A stretch of DNA of 64,000 bases from contig RDXB01000074.1 in the NCBI GenBank assembly GCA_004292515.1, positions 1 to 64,000 of the forward strand. The letters run 5' to 3'. The notes under the pieces are model-generated. The model ran no database searches and was not told the origin of the DNA. It saw only the letters and a program-made list of their open reading frames with translations. Positions 16,533 through 26,665 of this stretch are shown here, piece after piece (position 1 is the stretch's first letter; each line of letters begins with the position of its first letter). The DNA comes from Oscillatoriales cyanobacterium. Its GTDB lineage: Bacteria > Cyanobacteriota > Cyanobacteriia > CACIAM-69d. Position numbers and translations under genes: made by a program.

Positions 16533-18914
16533 CTAGGGCAAGGCGATCGCCTCGGCCGATCGCCGATCGGTTCGCCAAAAACGGGGCCGCAGCCAACAGC
16601 GTAACAAGAGCCACAGGGAAACCATTTCCCCCGGCGCTTCCCGAATTTGCCATTGGCCGGGCTGGCAATACAGCCACTGCACAAGCGATCGCTGTTGAGC
16701 CAAGGTCAGCGGCTCCCAGGCTAGTTCCACGGTCACGTCACCGGTTTGTCGATCGCGATCGCCGATTGCAACAATCTGCATCGGCAACCGGAGGGAGTCC
16801 GTGCGGGTTTGACCTGGGTTGGGCTGATCCTGCAGTTCCAGCCAGCCCCGATCGCCCACCTGGGGCCAAACCGCACCGGGTGCAAACAAAACCAGCGCGC
16901 CGGTTTCTGACACCAACTGCGATCGCACCGGGGCTGCTGCTGGGCGATCGTTCCACCCAAACCGGCCCGCCCGTTGCCGCTGAAACCACTCATGGCGGTG
17001 GGGTTTGGGTGCATCCACACAAGCGCGCAGGGCTGTGCTCACCACCAGCAGGTTGTAGCTCAACCACACCAGGTTTAACCGCACCCCCACTAGGCGATCG
17101 GGTTCCACGGGCCACCAGCCCATCACCCCCGCCAGAGACCAAACCCAAGCGCCTAGGCTCAAGGCAACAATGCCCACCAGCCAGCCACCGGGCATCAGAT
17201 TAAACACAGCGCGATCGCGGGCCATGCCCTTGGGGGTGACCCGAAAGGCCCGCCCAAAGGGTCGCCACAGGGTTTGCCACACGGTCAGGGCGATCGGCAC
17301 ACAACCGACGATCGCATACAGATCCCCCACCAACGCCGAGCACGATCGCCGATTCAGCCAATGGCTGGTGGCCAAATAGGCCCCGTAGAGCGGCAAAAAC
17401 CAGAGCATCCATTCCAGCCAGCCGGTTTTGAAGGGCGTTAAACCCAACAGGGCGATCGGCACCGGCATCACCAAGAACAACAGCCGGGGCCAGGTCGAAA
17501 CCCAATGAATCCAGCCCTGGGTGCAATGCAGCCGCTGAAGCAGGGTTAGTCCCCGCAGAGTCATCGGGTTTTCGCGAATGAAAAAGCCCTGCATCGTGCC
17601 CGCCGCCCAGCGCTGCTGTTGGGCAATGTAGGCGGACATACTTTCGGGCGAGAGACCGGCGCTCAGGGGTTCATTCACATACAGCACCTCATAGCCCGCC
17701 GCCATCAGGGTCAGCCCCGTGAAGTAGTCCTCGCAGAGCGTGTGGGTGACAAAACCGCCCACCTGCTCTAGGGCACTGCGGCGCACCACAAAGGACGAGC
17801 CATAGCAAATGGCCGCGGCAGCTCCATCGCGCATCGGTTCGATGTAGTGGCTAAAGGCGACGCGGTTGGTGGTCAGGCGATCGGCGAGTCCCAGGTTGTA
17901 GACGATCGGATCGGGGTTAAAAAAATGCTGGTGGGTTTGCACCAAGCCCACTCGCCAATCGGTGAAGAACCCCACCGTGCGCTGCAAAAAATTCTGTGTG
18001 GGCACAAAGTCCGCATCGAAGCAAACAATCAGTTGACCGTGGGTTTTGCCGATCGCATGGTTCAGGTTGCCGGCCTTGGCGTGGCGATTGTCCGGTCGGG
18101 TTAGATAGCCACAGCCCAGCTCTGCGGCCAGGTCACGCACCTCCAATCGCCGCCCGTCATCGAGCAAATACACCTTGACCGGCCCGGCATAATCCAAAGC
18201 TTGGCAACCGATCACCGTTCGCCGCAACACCGTCACCGGCTCGCCATAGGTGGGAATCCAAATATCCACGGAGGGATGGTAGCCCGCCGCCACTCGGGTT
18301 TCGGCGCGATCGGTCTCGGCGTGCCGCTCCCGCAACCGCAACATCAAGGCCAACTCCAGCAGACTGTTGCCCCACAGCAGCAGCTCGCACAGCAACAGCA
18401 CGATGCCCAATACACCATCGGCGATCGTGCTGAAGTTGAGGGTTGCTGTCACCCGCCAAGCCAGATAGCGCAGGATCAAGGCTGCCAAAATCGCCACGAT
18501 CGCCGCGCGCGATCGCCGCCCCGGCAAGCGCTTGAATCGTGGAATCGTAACCACCACCACCAACAGACTGCCGATAATCGCCGCCAGCAACCGTTGATAT
18601 TCCAGGCGATCGGGTAGAGCTTCGACCCCCAGCCAGCCGGAAAGCCAGTGCCAATCAAAGGCCAACAAACTTTCCCAGTCACAGTGGGTTAGCGACAGTG
18701 CCAAGACAACGATCGGGACGATCGCCCCCGCAAACAAGCCCAACCACTGCCCCCAATTTCGCCAACGCGGGAAATTCGGCTGAATTCGACGCAATGCAGA
18801 AGGGGTCATAATTCCAGACAAAATTCCAGACAACCGATCACGAAAACAGCTCCAAAATCTCCAACCATCCCAGGGGCTGAACGCCAGCGAAGACGATTGA
18901 TCGTCAACATTCAT
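16533..18914 (-). CDS. Cellulose-synthase-like family 2 glycosyltransferase (BcsA type)
   Basis: 793 residues. N-terminal transmembrane helices (about 55-190) precede a GT-A domain with all processive GT2 motifs: LLDDG (250-254), FDAD (299-302), CED (394-396) and QQQRW (432-436). More membrane helices follow (about 455-640). The C-terminal region (about 650-760) sits where BcsA has its PilZ domain, but the RxxxR and D/NxSxxG motifs are incomplete, so c-di-GMP control is uncertain. It probably polymerises UDP-glucose into cellulose or a related glycan across the inner membrane. No bcsB or cellulase gene is in the window. Confidence 0.88.
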   Translation of the reverse strand: MNVDDQSSSLAFSPWDGWRFWSCFRDRLSGILSGIMTPSALRRIQPNFPRWRNWGQWLGLFAGAIVPIVVLALSLTHCDWESLLAFDWHWLSGWLGVEALPDRLEYQRLLAAIIGSLLVVVVTIPRFKRLPGRRSRAAIVAILAALILRYLAWRVTATLNFSTIADGVLGIVLLLCELLLWGNSLLELALMLRLRERHAETDRAETRVAAGYHPSVDIWIPTYGEPVTVLRRTVIGCQALDYAGPVKVYLLDDGRRLEVRDLAAELGCGYLTRPDNRHAKAGNLNHAIGKTHGQLIVCFDADFVPTQNFLQRTVGFFTDWRVGLVQTHQHFFNPDPIVYNLGLADRLTTNRVAFSHYIEPMRDGAAAAICYGSSFVVRRSALEQVGGFVTHTLCEDYFTGLTLMAAGYEVLYVNEPLSAGLSPESMSAYIAQQQRWAAGTMQGFFIRENPMTLRGLTLLQRLHCTQGWIHWVSTWPRLLFLVMPVPIALLGLTPFKTGWLEWMLWFLPLYGAYLATSHWLNRRSCSALVGDLYAIVGCVPIALTVWQTLWRPFGRAFRVTPKGMARDRAVFNLMPGGWLVGIVALSLGAWVWSLAGVMGWWPVEPDRLVGVRLNLVWLSYNLLVVSTALRACVDAPKPHRHEWFQRQRAGRFGWNDRPAAAPVRSQLVSETGALVLFAPGAVWPQVGDRGWLELQDQPNPGQTRTDSLRLPMQIVAIGDRDRQTGDVTVELAWEPLTLAQQRSLVQWLYCQPGQWQIREAPGEMVSLWLLLRCWLRPRFWRTDRRSAEAIALP

Positions 18915-18965
18915 CGCTTGTCAGCAGATGACCAAAATACCTCTTTGTTAGGGTAACGAGTCTAG

Positions 18966-19047
18966 ATGAATTTGCGGTGAGTCTCCGATGAATTTGCCAT
19001 GAACTTGCCATCAATTAGCCCTGAATCTGCCGTGAATTTGCCCTGAA
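18966..19047. repeat. Degenerate 11-12 bp tandem array (TGAATTTGCC)
   Basis: About six drifting copies of ATGAATTTGCC / TGAACTTGCC / TGAATCTGCC in the 289-base space between the divergent cellulose-synthase-like and DUF4079 genes. Open in one frame for part of its length but not judged coding. Confidence 0.75.
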
Positions 19048-19203
19048 GTGAGGACAACTGCGTTAGTTTCTGAGCATACGATCACGGTCACTGGGTGGCC
19101 AACCAACCGTAGCCCACTCACAAACGCCATTTGCTACACTCAGCGCAGATTGAAGCGATGGAAAATACGCGATCAATTGCCAGCCAATTCACTGATTCAG
19201 ATC

Positions 19204-19953
19204 ATGACTTTGCAAGATGTTTTAGGGATTCTGCATCCAGCGATCGCCGTGGCCTTCGTGTTTCCACTGATTGGCGTTGTGTCGCGCGCCGCTTGGCAAG
19301 TGCGTCAGCGCCGCCTAGCCGTCGCCAATGGCCAAAAGAGTAAAATCCCACCGGCCGTTGGGCCAGAACATGTGGAAATTGGGCGCTGGCTCACGGGTTC
19401 CGTTGTGGGTGTTTCGTTGGTGGCCCTTGCCTTCGTTTTATTCGTGGCCAAACAGAATATTCTCGATCCAAAAGCCTGGGCAGATAAAGGGAGTTTGCTA
19501 GCCTTACAACTTGCTTTTTTTGCTGTGACGATCGCAGCTTTTGTTTGTCTTTATCGCTCAACAGCTAAACATTGGCGGGCAATTTTCGCCACCCTGTCGG
19601 GCATGGGCTTTACGATCATTTCTGCCCAAGAGGGAATTTATCGGCGCGATCAGGAATGGTGGGTGTCGCATTTTTACTACGGGACGATTGCCACATTGTT
19701 GATGATTTTTGCTCTGTCCATTCTGCCGGAAATTTATCGCAGCAAAACCTGGCGCAATGTGCATATTGCTGCCAATATTGTTGCACTATTGCTCTTCATT
19801 GGCTTGGGATTTACGGGATCTCGCGACTTGCTGGAATTGCCCCTCAGTTGGCAACGCGATTTCGTGTTTGGTAATTGCAATGATGCAACCAAAACCTGCA
19901 CGGCTCCTGCGCCCCAGCCACCCACAGCCCCCGCGCCCGCTGGCTCGAATTGA
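19204..19953 (+). CDS. DUF4079 family membrane protein
   Basis: 249 residues from the ATG at 19204 (MTLQDVLGILHPAIAV); the frame is open further upstream but that part is repeat-like. About six hydrophobic helices are seen, with histidines near membrane borders (LHPAIAV, WWVSHFYYG, NVHIAANIVAL) as in b561-type cytochromes. WYRR-like and EGIYRRDQEWW segments lie between helices. DUF4079 is largely cyanobacterial; a haem-binding membrane role is inferred from the histidine pattern only. The C-terminus is a Pro/Ala-rich tail (APAPQPPTAPAPAGSN). Confidence 0.8.
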   Translation: MTLQDVLGILHPAIAVAFVFPLIGVVSRAAWQVRQRRLAVANGQKSKIPPAVGPEHVEIGRWLTGSVVGVSLVALAFVLFVAKQNILDPKAWADKGSLLALQLAFFAVTIAAFVCLYRSTAKHWRAIFATLSGMGFTIISAQEGIYRRDQEWWVSHFYYGTIATLLMIFALSILPEIYRSKTWRNVHIAANIVALLLFIGLGFTGSRDLLELPLSWQRDFVFGNCNDATKTCTAPAPQPPTAPAPAGSN

Positions 19954-20043
19954 TCATTAATCGGTTGATGGTGCACTGGCCACACCGTAGGGGCGCGGCT
20001 GTCTTAATTTACTGGGTCACAGTCGCGAAGTTAGTCGTAGTAA

Positions 20044-20155
20044 CAAGGGGCTGAAGCCCCTTGCTGCCTAACGATCTGGAGATGGCAACAGTCATTTGAT
20101 TTGGCCTATCAAGATCAGCTTGACGCGCCAGTACGGGCAGGTTTGAAACCTGCCC
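20044..20155. repeat. Two palindromes between convergent genes
   Basis: CAAGGGGCTGAAGCCCCTTG at 20044-20063 belongs to the dispersed palindrome family. GGGCAGGTTT/AAACCTGCCC at 20135-20155 is a second palindrome type, also present at 28503-28529. Both lie between the DUF4079 gene and the oppositely oriented aspartic protease gene and could act as transcript-end hairpins. Confidence 0.8.
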
Positions 20156-20187
20156 TCCCCAGGATTGTGGGATGGTTTGAGCATTCG

Positions 20188-21213
20188 CTAGCGGGCGTGA
20201 AATTCCACTTGGTTGCTGCGGATGGTGACATCGTAGGCCCCAAAGAAGTTTTGCCCCAGCAAGCCCACTTCCATGGTGGGGGCGATCGCCACTTCTAGGT
20301 TGTTCAGCACCAAGCGGTCTACCTGCACGCTGTCCACCCGTGCCACCTCAAACTGCACAGCGCGATCGCTCGGAGTCGTCACCGTTACTTTGTCGTGGGG
20401 CTGCAATCCCAAAGCCGAAGCCATTCGCCTGGTCACCACCGTGGAGCTGGCTCCCGTGTCCAGCATCATCGGAAACGATCGCCCGTTAAATTTCACCTCA
20501 ATCACTGGAATCCCACTCAGGCGGCCAATGATGGGTGCTTGGGCCACCATCGGCCCCGCCCCCTTGGGCTGCGACCCGTTGGGCGACTCGCCACCATTCC
20601 CGCTGGGGTCGCCAGCACCAGGGGCAGGAGCCGCCGCTGGGCCGCCGCCAGCACTCTCGCCAGGGGCCGCCCCTGGGGAACCGTTCCCGGCTGGTGCGCT
20701 CCCGGCGGCCGGCACAGCGCTCATGGGCTGCATGGCGATCGTGCTGGGCGGGGCGGTGACTGGTTGGGTCGATCGCTGGGTGGCGTAGGCGAGATTGCTT
20801 TGGTATTCGCGAATTTTAGTCTGGGCCTGGGCGTAGTTGGGGCTATTGGCCGGCAAGGTTTTCAGCAGCTCGATCGCCTCTTGCCAGCGGGACATCACAA
20901 ACTGCCAATCCGCCGGAATTTGGGCCGATTGGGTCAGTTTGGCGGCGCTATAGGCGCGATCGAGCGCGGTCTGGAAGGTTTCTGCCGCGTTCACCACCGG
21001 TTGGGTTGGGGGCGGTGGGCTGGCGGCCACCGGAGCCGATTGGGCCGAGGCCGGCTGGGCTGAAGGGCTTGGCTCGACGGGGCGATCGGCCGGGGCGATC
21101 GGCAGTCCCTGGCAACCGCTGAGGGCGATCGCTCCCAAGGTGAGCCAGCTCCACGGCCCTCCCAGCCCTTGCCATCCCAGCCCTTGCCATCCCAGCTCTT
21201 GTTGTTGTCTCAT
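20188..21213 (-). CDS. Retropepsin-like aspartic protease, lipoprotein
   Basis: 341 residues from the ATG at 21213. The N-terminus carries a duplicated GWQGL pentapeptide and then the lipobox LSGC, so membrane anchoring by lipid is predicted. After a Pro/Ser/Ala-rich linker there is a short helical, TPR-like stretch (ALDRAYSAAKLTQ...NYAQAQTKIREYQ) and a Gly/Pro/Ala low-complexity segment. The C-terminal domain holds the single active-site motif MMLDTGASSTVV and later VGLLGQNFFGAYDV, as in clan AA retropepsin-like proteases that act as dimers. Substrate unknown. Confidence 0.85.
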   Translation of the reverse strand: MRQQQELGWQGLGWQGLGGPWSWLTLGAIALSGCQGLPIAPADRPVEPSPSAQPASAQSAPVAASPPPPTQPVVNAAETFQTALDRAYSAAKLTQSAQIPADWQFVMSRWQEAIELLKTLPANSPNYAQAQTKIREYQSNLAYATQRSTQPVTAPPSTIAMQPMSAVPAAGSAPAGNGSPGAAPGESAGGGPAAAPAPGAGDPSGNGGESPNGSQPKGAGPMVAQAPIIGRLSGIPVIEVKFNGRSFPMMLDTGASSTVVTRRMASALGLQPHDKVTVTTPSDRAVQFEVARVDSVQVDRLVLNNLEVAIAPTMEVGLLGQNFFGAYDVTIRSNQVEFHAR

Positions 21214-21440
21214 GACGATCGGGGTTAATTCGTCCGCAAGCAGCAAAATCGTCTGATATCCAGCGACCGAATGTGACCCAGGGGCAACCGCCACCCGCCC
21301 AGGGAGCCACATTCTCCGAAAACATCTGGAAGATTTCTAGAAAACTGTCGTATTTGATAGCACTGGTGAGCCAGAAATGGTTCCATATACAGTTGATTTT
21401 ATGCCCATCTTGATTGACTGCCCCAAGAGCGCTTTTCACC

Positions 21441-22616
21441 ATGTCCTCAATTTCCGATCGCCCAGCACTGCTCGTCCTCGCTGATGGAAGTGCCTACATG
21501 GGTCGCAGTTTCGGATCGATCGACACCACCGTTGGCGAAGTCGTCTTCAACACCGGGATGACGGGCTACCAAGAAGTATTGACCGATCCGAGCTATTGCG
21601 GGCAAATCGTGTTGTTCACCTACCCCGAACTCGGCAACGTCGGCATCAACCCCGAAGATGAGGAAGCCGATCGCCCCTACGTGCGCGGGGTGATTACCCG
21701 TAACATTTGCCGCCGACCCAGCAACTGGCGATCGACTGAGGCCCTACCGGACTACATGGCCCGCCACGAAATCCCCGGGATTTATGGTGTGGATACGCGG
21801 GCGATCGTCCGCAAAATCCGCGCAGTTGGGGCCATGAATGGCGCAATCTCTACGGAAATTCTCGACCCGATCGACCTGCTGCGTCTGGTGCAACAAACCC
21901 CCAGCATGGCCGGTTTGAACCTGGTTAGGGAAGTGACGACCGGCGAGATCTATGAGTGGACGGAATCTACCCCCACCCCGTGGGAGTTCAACCCCGCCAC
22001 CGAAGCTGCCCGCGCCACCACGGGCGATCGACCCCTAACCGTTGTTGCCCTCGACTTTGGCGTAAAGCGCAACATCCTGCGCCGTTTGGCCAGCTTTGGT
22101 TGCCGAATCATTGTTGTGCCCGCTAGCACGGCGATCGAGAAAATCCTCGAATTTGAACCCGATGGCATTTTCCTGTCCAACGGGCCGGGCGATCCCTCGG
22201 CCGTCACCGACGGGATTTCCACCGTGCAGCAGTTGCTCAATGCCAACAAACCAATGTTTGGCATCTGCATGGGCCACCAAATTTTGGGCCTGGCCATGGG
22301 CGCGGAAACCTTCAAACTGAAATTTGGCCATCGGGGGCTAAATCAGCCCGCCGGCCTGGCCGGTGAGCAAGTGGAGATCACCAGCCAAAACCACAGCTTT
22401 GCCATTTCCGAAGGTTCCCTGAACCCAGAGTCGGTGCAGGTGACGCACTTGAACCTGAACGATCGAACGATCGCCGGGTTGCGCCACCGGGAGCTACCGC
22501 TGTTTTCGGTGCAATATCACCCGGAAGCCAGCCCCGGCCCCCACGATGCCGATTACTTGTTTGAAAAATTTGTGCGATCGATGCAGGATGCTCGCCGCCA
22601 AAAAGCCACGGTTTAA
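21441..22616 (+). CDS. carA: Carbamoyl-phosphate synthase small subunit
   Basis: 391 residues from the ATG at 21441. N-terminal CPSase small-subunit domain (about 8-150) with [21 protein letters not shown], then a class I glutamine amidotransferase domain (about 198-385) with [11 protein letters not shown] (nucleophile Cys276) and [12 protein letters not shown] (His360, Glu362). It supplies ammonia from glutamine to the large subunit to make carbamoyl phosphate for arginine and pyrimidines. carB is not in the window, as is common in cyanobacteria. Divergent from the aspartic protease gene. Confidence 0.97.
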   Translation: MSSISDRPALLVLADGSAYMGRSFGSIDTTVGEVVFNTGMTGYQEVLTDPSYCGQIVLFTYPELGNVGINPEDEEADRPYVRGVITRNICRRPSNWRSTEALPDYMARHEIPGIYGVDTRAIVRKIRAVGAMNGAISTEILDPIDLLRLVQQTPSMAGLNLVREVTTGEIYEWTESTPTPWEFNPATEAARATTGDRPLTVVALDFGVKRNILRRLASFGCRIIVVPASTAIEKILEFEPDGIFLSNGPGDPSAVTDGISTVQQLLNANKPMFGICMGHQILGLAMGAETFKLKFGHRGLNQPAGLAGEQVEITSQNHSFAISEGSLNPESVQVTHLNLNDRTIAGLRHRELPLFSVQYHPEASPGPHDADYLFEKFVRSMQDARRQKATV

Positions 22617-22708
22617 CCGTCACAGTAGGGGCGTACGGCCGTAGGGACTGTCATCATCTCCCGTAATGGGTCTGAAATCCTTGATCTTTCATGCCCCAAT
22701 CGTCGTAA

Positions 22709-22778
22709 CAAGGGGCTTAAGCCCCTTGCTACCCACGATCTCGTCACGCACGATCTCGTCACGCACGATCTCGTCACG
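22709..22778. repeat. Palindrome plus 15-bp tandem repeat (x3)
   Basis: CAAGGGGCTTAAGCCCCTTG at 22709-22728 is followed by three perfect copies of CACGATCTCGTCACG at 22734-22778. Between the convergent carA and DUF6464 genes. The tandem unit resembles the ACGAGATCG words flanking other copies of the palindrome, as if the flank had been amplified. Confidence 0.9.
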
Positions 22779-22812
22779 CCTACTCAGATCTTGGCCCTCA
22801 AGAATTGAGTGC

Positions 22813-23256
22813 TCAAGAAAGGGATCGAAAATCATTCGACTCGTGGTTCTCTTTCGGGGCAATTTTTTTAGGCATCAGCTCAAACGATCGACAGCCCACA
22901 CAAGGGCCAGAGGGGTTGACCGCACAGCGCAACAGCTCCGATCGCGCATTAAACCGACAGCGCGCATCCCCAATAATCCACTGACCTTGAAACCAGTTTT
23001 GCTCGGACGGGCGCTGCGTGGCTTGCACGTGCAAGGCAATCTTGCAGAGATGGTAGCGACCCGATCGCAACTGGTAGCGGTGATGGCGCTCCAGCACGGC
23101 GTAGGTTTTGCCCGCCAAGTCTAAATAGCTCCCCGGCTGAGGATGCCAGTCTAACTGCACATCGCCGAGGGACTCACGCGGGTGCGTCACAATCACTTCC
23201 GTGGGCAATGAAGGTGGATCTTGTTGCATGGGCGGCATAGGGGGCGTGGCTTGCAT
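22813..23256 (-). CDS. DUF6464 family protein
   Basis: 147 residues. Conserved features of this cyanobacterial family are visible: PTEVIVTHPRESLGDVQLDWHPQPGSYLDLAGKTYAVLERHHRYQ, then GDARCRFNARSELLRCAVNPSGPCVGC with several cysteines. No known catalytic motif; the Cys cluster could bind metal. A Pro-rich N-terminus and a Lys/Asn/Ser tail flank the core. Function unknown. Divergent from rpsD. Confidence 0.82.
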   Translation of the reverse strand: MQATPPMPPMQQDPPSLPTEVIVTHPRESLGDVQLDWHPQPGSYLDLAGKTYAVLERHHRYQLRSGRYHLCKIALHVQATQRPSEQNWFQGQWIIGDARCRFNARSELLRCAVNPSGPCVGCRSFELMPKKIAPKENHESNDFRSLS

Positions 23257-23545
23257 GGCAGCTTTCCTATCCTAGCCTGCACCCGCGATTGGTTGAGGGG
23301 CGATCGCGGCGCATGGCCAACCCAGGCCACCGGCCGCAACCCCCATAACGCAAACCCCACAAAAAGCTAGGCGCGATCGCAACTTGTCCTGTACAATGAC
23401 GAGTCTGGAAACGAATGCCGCGGCTGGCACGTTTGTCACCGGCTTTCGACTTAGAAAGCTAACGTTGCTTGATCTCCAACCGTCCTTCCCGTTGTTGATT
23501 GGCTGCAACAAAACCACCACAACGAAAGGAATTTTTACCAGTACT

Positions 23546-24154
23546 ATGTCTCGATACAGAGGTCCGCGTCTCCGCATTACCCGCCGCCTGGGTGAACTAC
23601 CGGGTTTGACCCGCAAAAGCGCCAAGCGTGCTTACCCACCGGGACAACACGGCCAAAACCGTAAGAAGCGCTCGGAATATGCAGTCCGCTTGGAAGAAAA
23701 GCAAAAGCTGCGGTTCAACTACGGCGTGAGCGAGCGTCAAATGCTGCGCTACGTCCGCAAAGCCCGCCGGGCCGCTGGTTCCACCGGAACTGTGCTGTTA
23801 CAACTGCTGGAAATGCGGTTGGACAACACGATCTTCCGCTTGGGCATGGCTCCCACGATTCCCGCTGCCCGCCAAATGGTGAACCACGGTCACATCATGG
23901 TCAATGGCCGTCGCGTGGACGTGGCTAGCTACCAGTGCCGCCCCGGTGACGTGATCACCGTGCGTCCGAAGGATCAATCGCGCAAGATTGTCGAAACCAA
24001 CCTGCAATTCCCCGGTTTGGCGAATATGCCCAGCCACTTGGAATTTGATAAGGAAAAGATGATCGGCAAGGTCAACAGCGTGATCGATCGCGAATGGGTG
24101 GCTCTGCAAATCAACGAACTGTTGGTGGTTGAGTATTACTCACGTCAAGCTTAA
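23546..24154 (+). CDS. rpsD: 30S ribosomal protein S4
   Basis: 202 residues from the ATG at 23546 ([22 protein letters not shown]), the exact bacterial/plastid start; the frame is open upstream but that part is leader. It contains the S4 N-terminal domain and the S4 RNA-binding domain ([35 protein letters not shown]). It binds 16S rRNA early in assembly and in many bacteria represses its own translation. AAAGGA lies in the leader. Monocistronic, as in other cyanobacteria. Confidence 0.98.
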   Translation: MSRYRGPRLRITRRLGELPGLTRKSAKRAYPPGQHGQNRKKRSEYAVRLEEKQKLRFNYGVSERQMLRYVRKARRAAGSTGTVLLQLLEMRLDNTIFRLGMAPTIPAARQMVNHGHIMVNGRRVDVASYQCRPGDVITVRPKDQSRKIVETNLQFPGLANMPSHLEFDKEKMIGKVNSVIDREWVALQINELLVVEYYSRQA

Positions 24155-24273
24155 TTGTCTCCAGCCGGTGGGCGATTGATGCCGACTGAGCTTTGTCTGT
24201 AATCCAATAATCCGATCGCGGTTGGTCAACTGCTGCTGATGGCAGTCCTGATCAACCCGGTCGGATTTTTGTT

Positions 24274-24306
24274 GGGGATTTTTGCCGGGGATTTTTGCCG
24301 GGGATT
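24274..24306. repeat. 13-bp tandem repeat, about 2.5 units
   Basis: GGGGATTTTTGCC is repeated at 24274-24286 and 24287-24299 with a third partial unit, about 80 bases upstream of the glycosyltransferase start. Confidence 0.75.
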
Positions 24307-24386
24307 AGTAATTTGAGCGTTTCTCGGTACACTCAGAGCGGCGAAACAGCGGCGCACAGCCCCAAGCAGCAGGTAAGGCAGCAAGC

Positions 24387-26267
24387 ATGGCAATTTCCCA
24401 GGTAGCAAGTTGGCCCGGACGAGCGATCCGACTTTGGCGGCGGGGCGGCGCTGGGGCAATCATCCAAAAGCTGCGAACCAAGGTGCGGCGGCGCTTGCTG
24501 GGCGATCGCGCGCAACTGGCGGCCTGGACGCAATACCAACGGGGCCTGTCGCCCGAAAATCGTCGCCGATTTCAAGCGCGGGTGGCGGCCCTCAGCAATC
24601 CGCCGCAGATTTCGATCATTATGCCGGTCTACAACACGCCGGAACGCTGGCTGGTGGAGGCGATCGAGTCGGTGCGATCGCAGCTCTATCCCCATTGGGA
24701 GCTGTGCATTGCCGATGATCGATCGCCCGATCCGCAGGTGCGGGCCACGCTCGATCGGCTAGCGGCCAGTGATGCGCGAATCAAAGTGGCTTACCGCCCC
24801 ACAAATGGCGGCATTTCGGCGGCTTCCAACACGGCTTTGCAGTTGGCCACCAGTGATTTTGTGGTGTTGATGGATCATGACGATCGGCTGCCGGAACAGG
24901 CCCTGTTGCGGGTGGCAGAGACGATTTTGAGTGATGATCCTGACCTGTTTTATTCCGATGAAGTGTTGGTGACACCTGAGGGCGAACCGATCGAGTTTGC
25001 CTTTCGTCCGGCGTTTTCCTTGGAATTGCTGCGATCGCACCCCTACATTGTGCATTTGGTCGGGTTTCGGCGGCAATTGCTATTAGAGATTGGCGGGTTT
25101 CGGGAGTTCCTAACGGTTTCCCAAGATTACGACTTGATTTTGCGGGCCAGCGAGCGGGCCGATCGCATTAGCCACATTCCCGAAATTCTCTATTTGTGGC
25201 GACAACATAGCACCAGCACCGGCAACCAACGGCGATCGGATGTGTTGGAAATTTCTCGCACGGTTCTAAGCGAGCATTTGGTGCGATCGGGCGAATTGGG
25301 CGAGGTGCAAACGGGTTTTCGCTTTAACTATTTCCGGGTGCGCTATCCGATCCAAGCGCCCGTCAAAATTGCGATTATTATTCCCACCAAAAATTACGGT
25401 AATCTGGTGAAGCAATGCATTGAAAGTATTGCCGAAACCGTCAGCAATGTTGACTATGAAATTGTCGTGATTGATCACGATTCTAATGATCCTGAATCCA
25501 TTCGCTATTTTCGCTCGATCCGCGATCGCTGCACGGTTTTAAACTATTCCGGCTCCTTTAATTTCTCGGCGATTAATAATTGGGCTGTTCAGCAATTACC
25601 GCCCGATCGCTTCACCCATTACTTATTTTGTAATAACGACATTGAGGCGATCGAGGCTGGCTGGCTAGAACGAATGACGGAATTTGCCCAAAAGCCCGAT
25701 ATTGGGATCGTGGGTGCAAAGTTGCTCTATCCCGATCACTGCTCAATTCAACACGCAGGTGTGTGCGTAGGGATGCATGGGATGGCGGAGCATTTCGGTA
25801 AATTTATGCGCGATTCGCTGCCCACAGGCGAGGCAGAACCGGGCTATTTGGGGGCGCTAATTTCCTGTCGGGAAATGTCGTCGGTGACGGCGGCCTGTTT
25901 GTTGATGCGCCGCGACACCTTCGAGGAAATTGGCGGTTATGATGAAACTTTGGCGGTGGGATTCGGTGATGTGGATTTGTGTTTGCGATCGCGCGCGGCG
26001 GGCTATCGGGTGATTTTTTGTGCCGATGTGACGCTCATTCACCATGAGTCCTACACACGCGGCAAAACCTTTAGCGGCGATCCCCATCCCGAAGATTCCG
26101 CGAAGTTTTTCCAGCGTTGGCAATCGGTGATCAAAGCGATCGACCCGTTCTACAATCCCAACTTAGATATTACGCGCCAAGATTGGGCCATGAATGATTT
26201 AGCAATTCCCACAGAGGTGCGATCGCGCTGTTACGATCGCAAAACCCATCAGTTTTTATCGTTGTAA
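24387..26267 (+). CDS. Glycosyltransferase with two GT2 domains
   Basis: 626 residues. First GT-A domain (about 70-290): SIIMPVYNTPERWL, IADDRSPD and VVLMDHDDRLPE. Second GT-A domain (about 325-580): IAIIIPTKNYGNLV, IVVIDHDSND, FCNNDIEAIEAGWLE and the acceptor-type GFGDVDLCLR. No membrane helix, so it is cytosolic or peripheral. Bidomain GT2 proteins of this kind build O-antigen or exopolysaccharide and may add two different sugars. Codon use becomes more AT-rich in the second half. It is a single gene with no polysaccharide cluster next to it. Confidence 0.9.
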   Translation: MAISQVASWPGRAIRLWRRGGAGAIIQKLRTKVRRRLLGDRAQLAAWTQYQRGLSPENRRRFQARVAALSNPPQISIIMPVYNTPERWLVEAIESVRSQLYPHWELCIADDRSPDPQVRATLDRLAASDARIKVAYRPTNGGISAASNTALQLATSDFVVLMDHDDRLPEQALLRVAETILSDDPDLFYSDEVLVTPEGEPIEFAFRPAFSLELLRSHPYIVHLVGFRRQLLLEIGGFREFLTVSQDYDLILRASERADRISHIPEILYLWRQHSTSTGNQRRSDVLEISRTVLSEHLVRSGELGEVQTGFRFNYFRVRYPIQAPVKIAIIIPTKNYGNLVKQCIESIAETVSNVDYEIVVIDHDSNDPESIRYFRSIRDRCTVLNYSGSFNFSAINNWAVQQLPPDRFTHYLFCNNDIEAIEAGWLERMTEFAQKPDIGIVGAKLLYPDHCSIQHAGVCVGMHGMAEHFGKFMRDSLPTGEAEPGYLGALISCREMSSVTAACLLMRRDTFEEIGGYDETLAVGFGDVDLCLRSRAAGYRVIFCADVTLIHHESYTRGKTFSGDPHPEDSAKFFQRWQSVIKAIDPFYNPNLDITRQDWAMNDLAIPTEVRSRCYDRKTHQFLSL

Positions 26268-26665
26268 TTGAGCCGCAAACATTGCTCAAAAAATTGACTT
26301 TGATCGGTCAGATCGTGATTACGAGATCGTTAGGAGCAAGGGGCTTAAGCCCCTTGTCCAACACGATTGATTTCGCACAATTAACCCAGTGAATTAGAGC
26401 AGTTGCGCCAGTAGGTTGGGTAGAGCTTGCGAAACCCAACGCGATCCATGCGAACTTGGCTGGTGTTGGGTTTCGTTCCTCAACCCAACCTACTGATATA
26501 ACTGATTTTGATCGGTTAGTTTATCGGTCAATTCAAATCACCCTCACCGTTACAAAATTGTCAGGGAGCAAGGGGATTAAGCCCCTTGTCTGACAGGGCT
26601 GATTTAATCGGTTTGCTCGCAAAATTGGGGCGGATTTACGGTAGCATTTTGGCTCAAACCCCACG
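26268..26665. other. 398-base intergenic region packed with repeats
   Basis: Contains palindromes of the dispersed family at 26337-26356 and 26569-26588 (the latter with an A/T change in the loop), and between them the second 83-bp inverted-repeat element. No coding frame. The ABC transporter promoter must lie within or just after the repeats. Confidence 0.8.
26411..26493. repeat. 83-bp inverted-repeat element, copy 2 (reverse orientation)
   Basis: Same 83-base length as the element at 4139-4221 but inverted. Ends GTAGGTTGGGTAGAGCTTGC and CCTCAACCCAACCTAC. The differences are concentrated in the central loop; the paired arms are kept, which is what structural constraint would produce. Confidence 0.9.

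Noticed and set aside
22734-22778. Three perfect 15-bp repeats as a possible CRISPR remnant
   Set aside because: Units are contiguous with no spacers and much shorter than CRISPR repeats; no cas genes are nearby.
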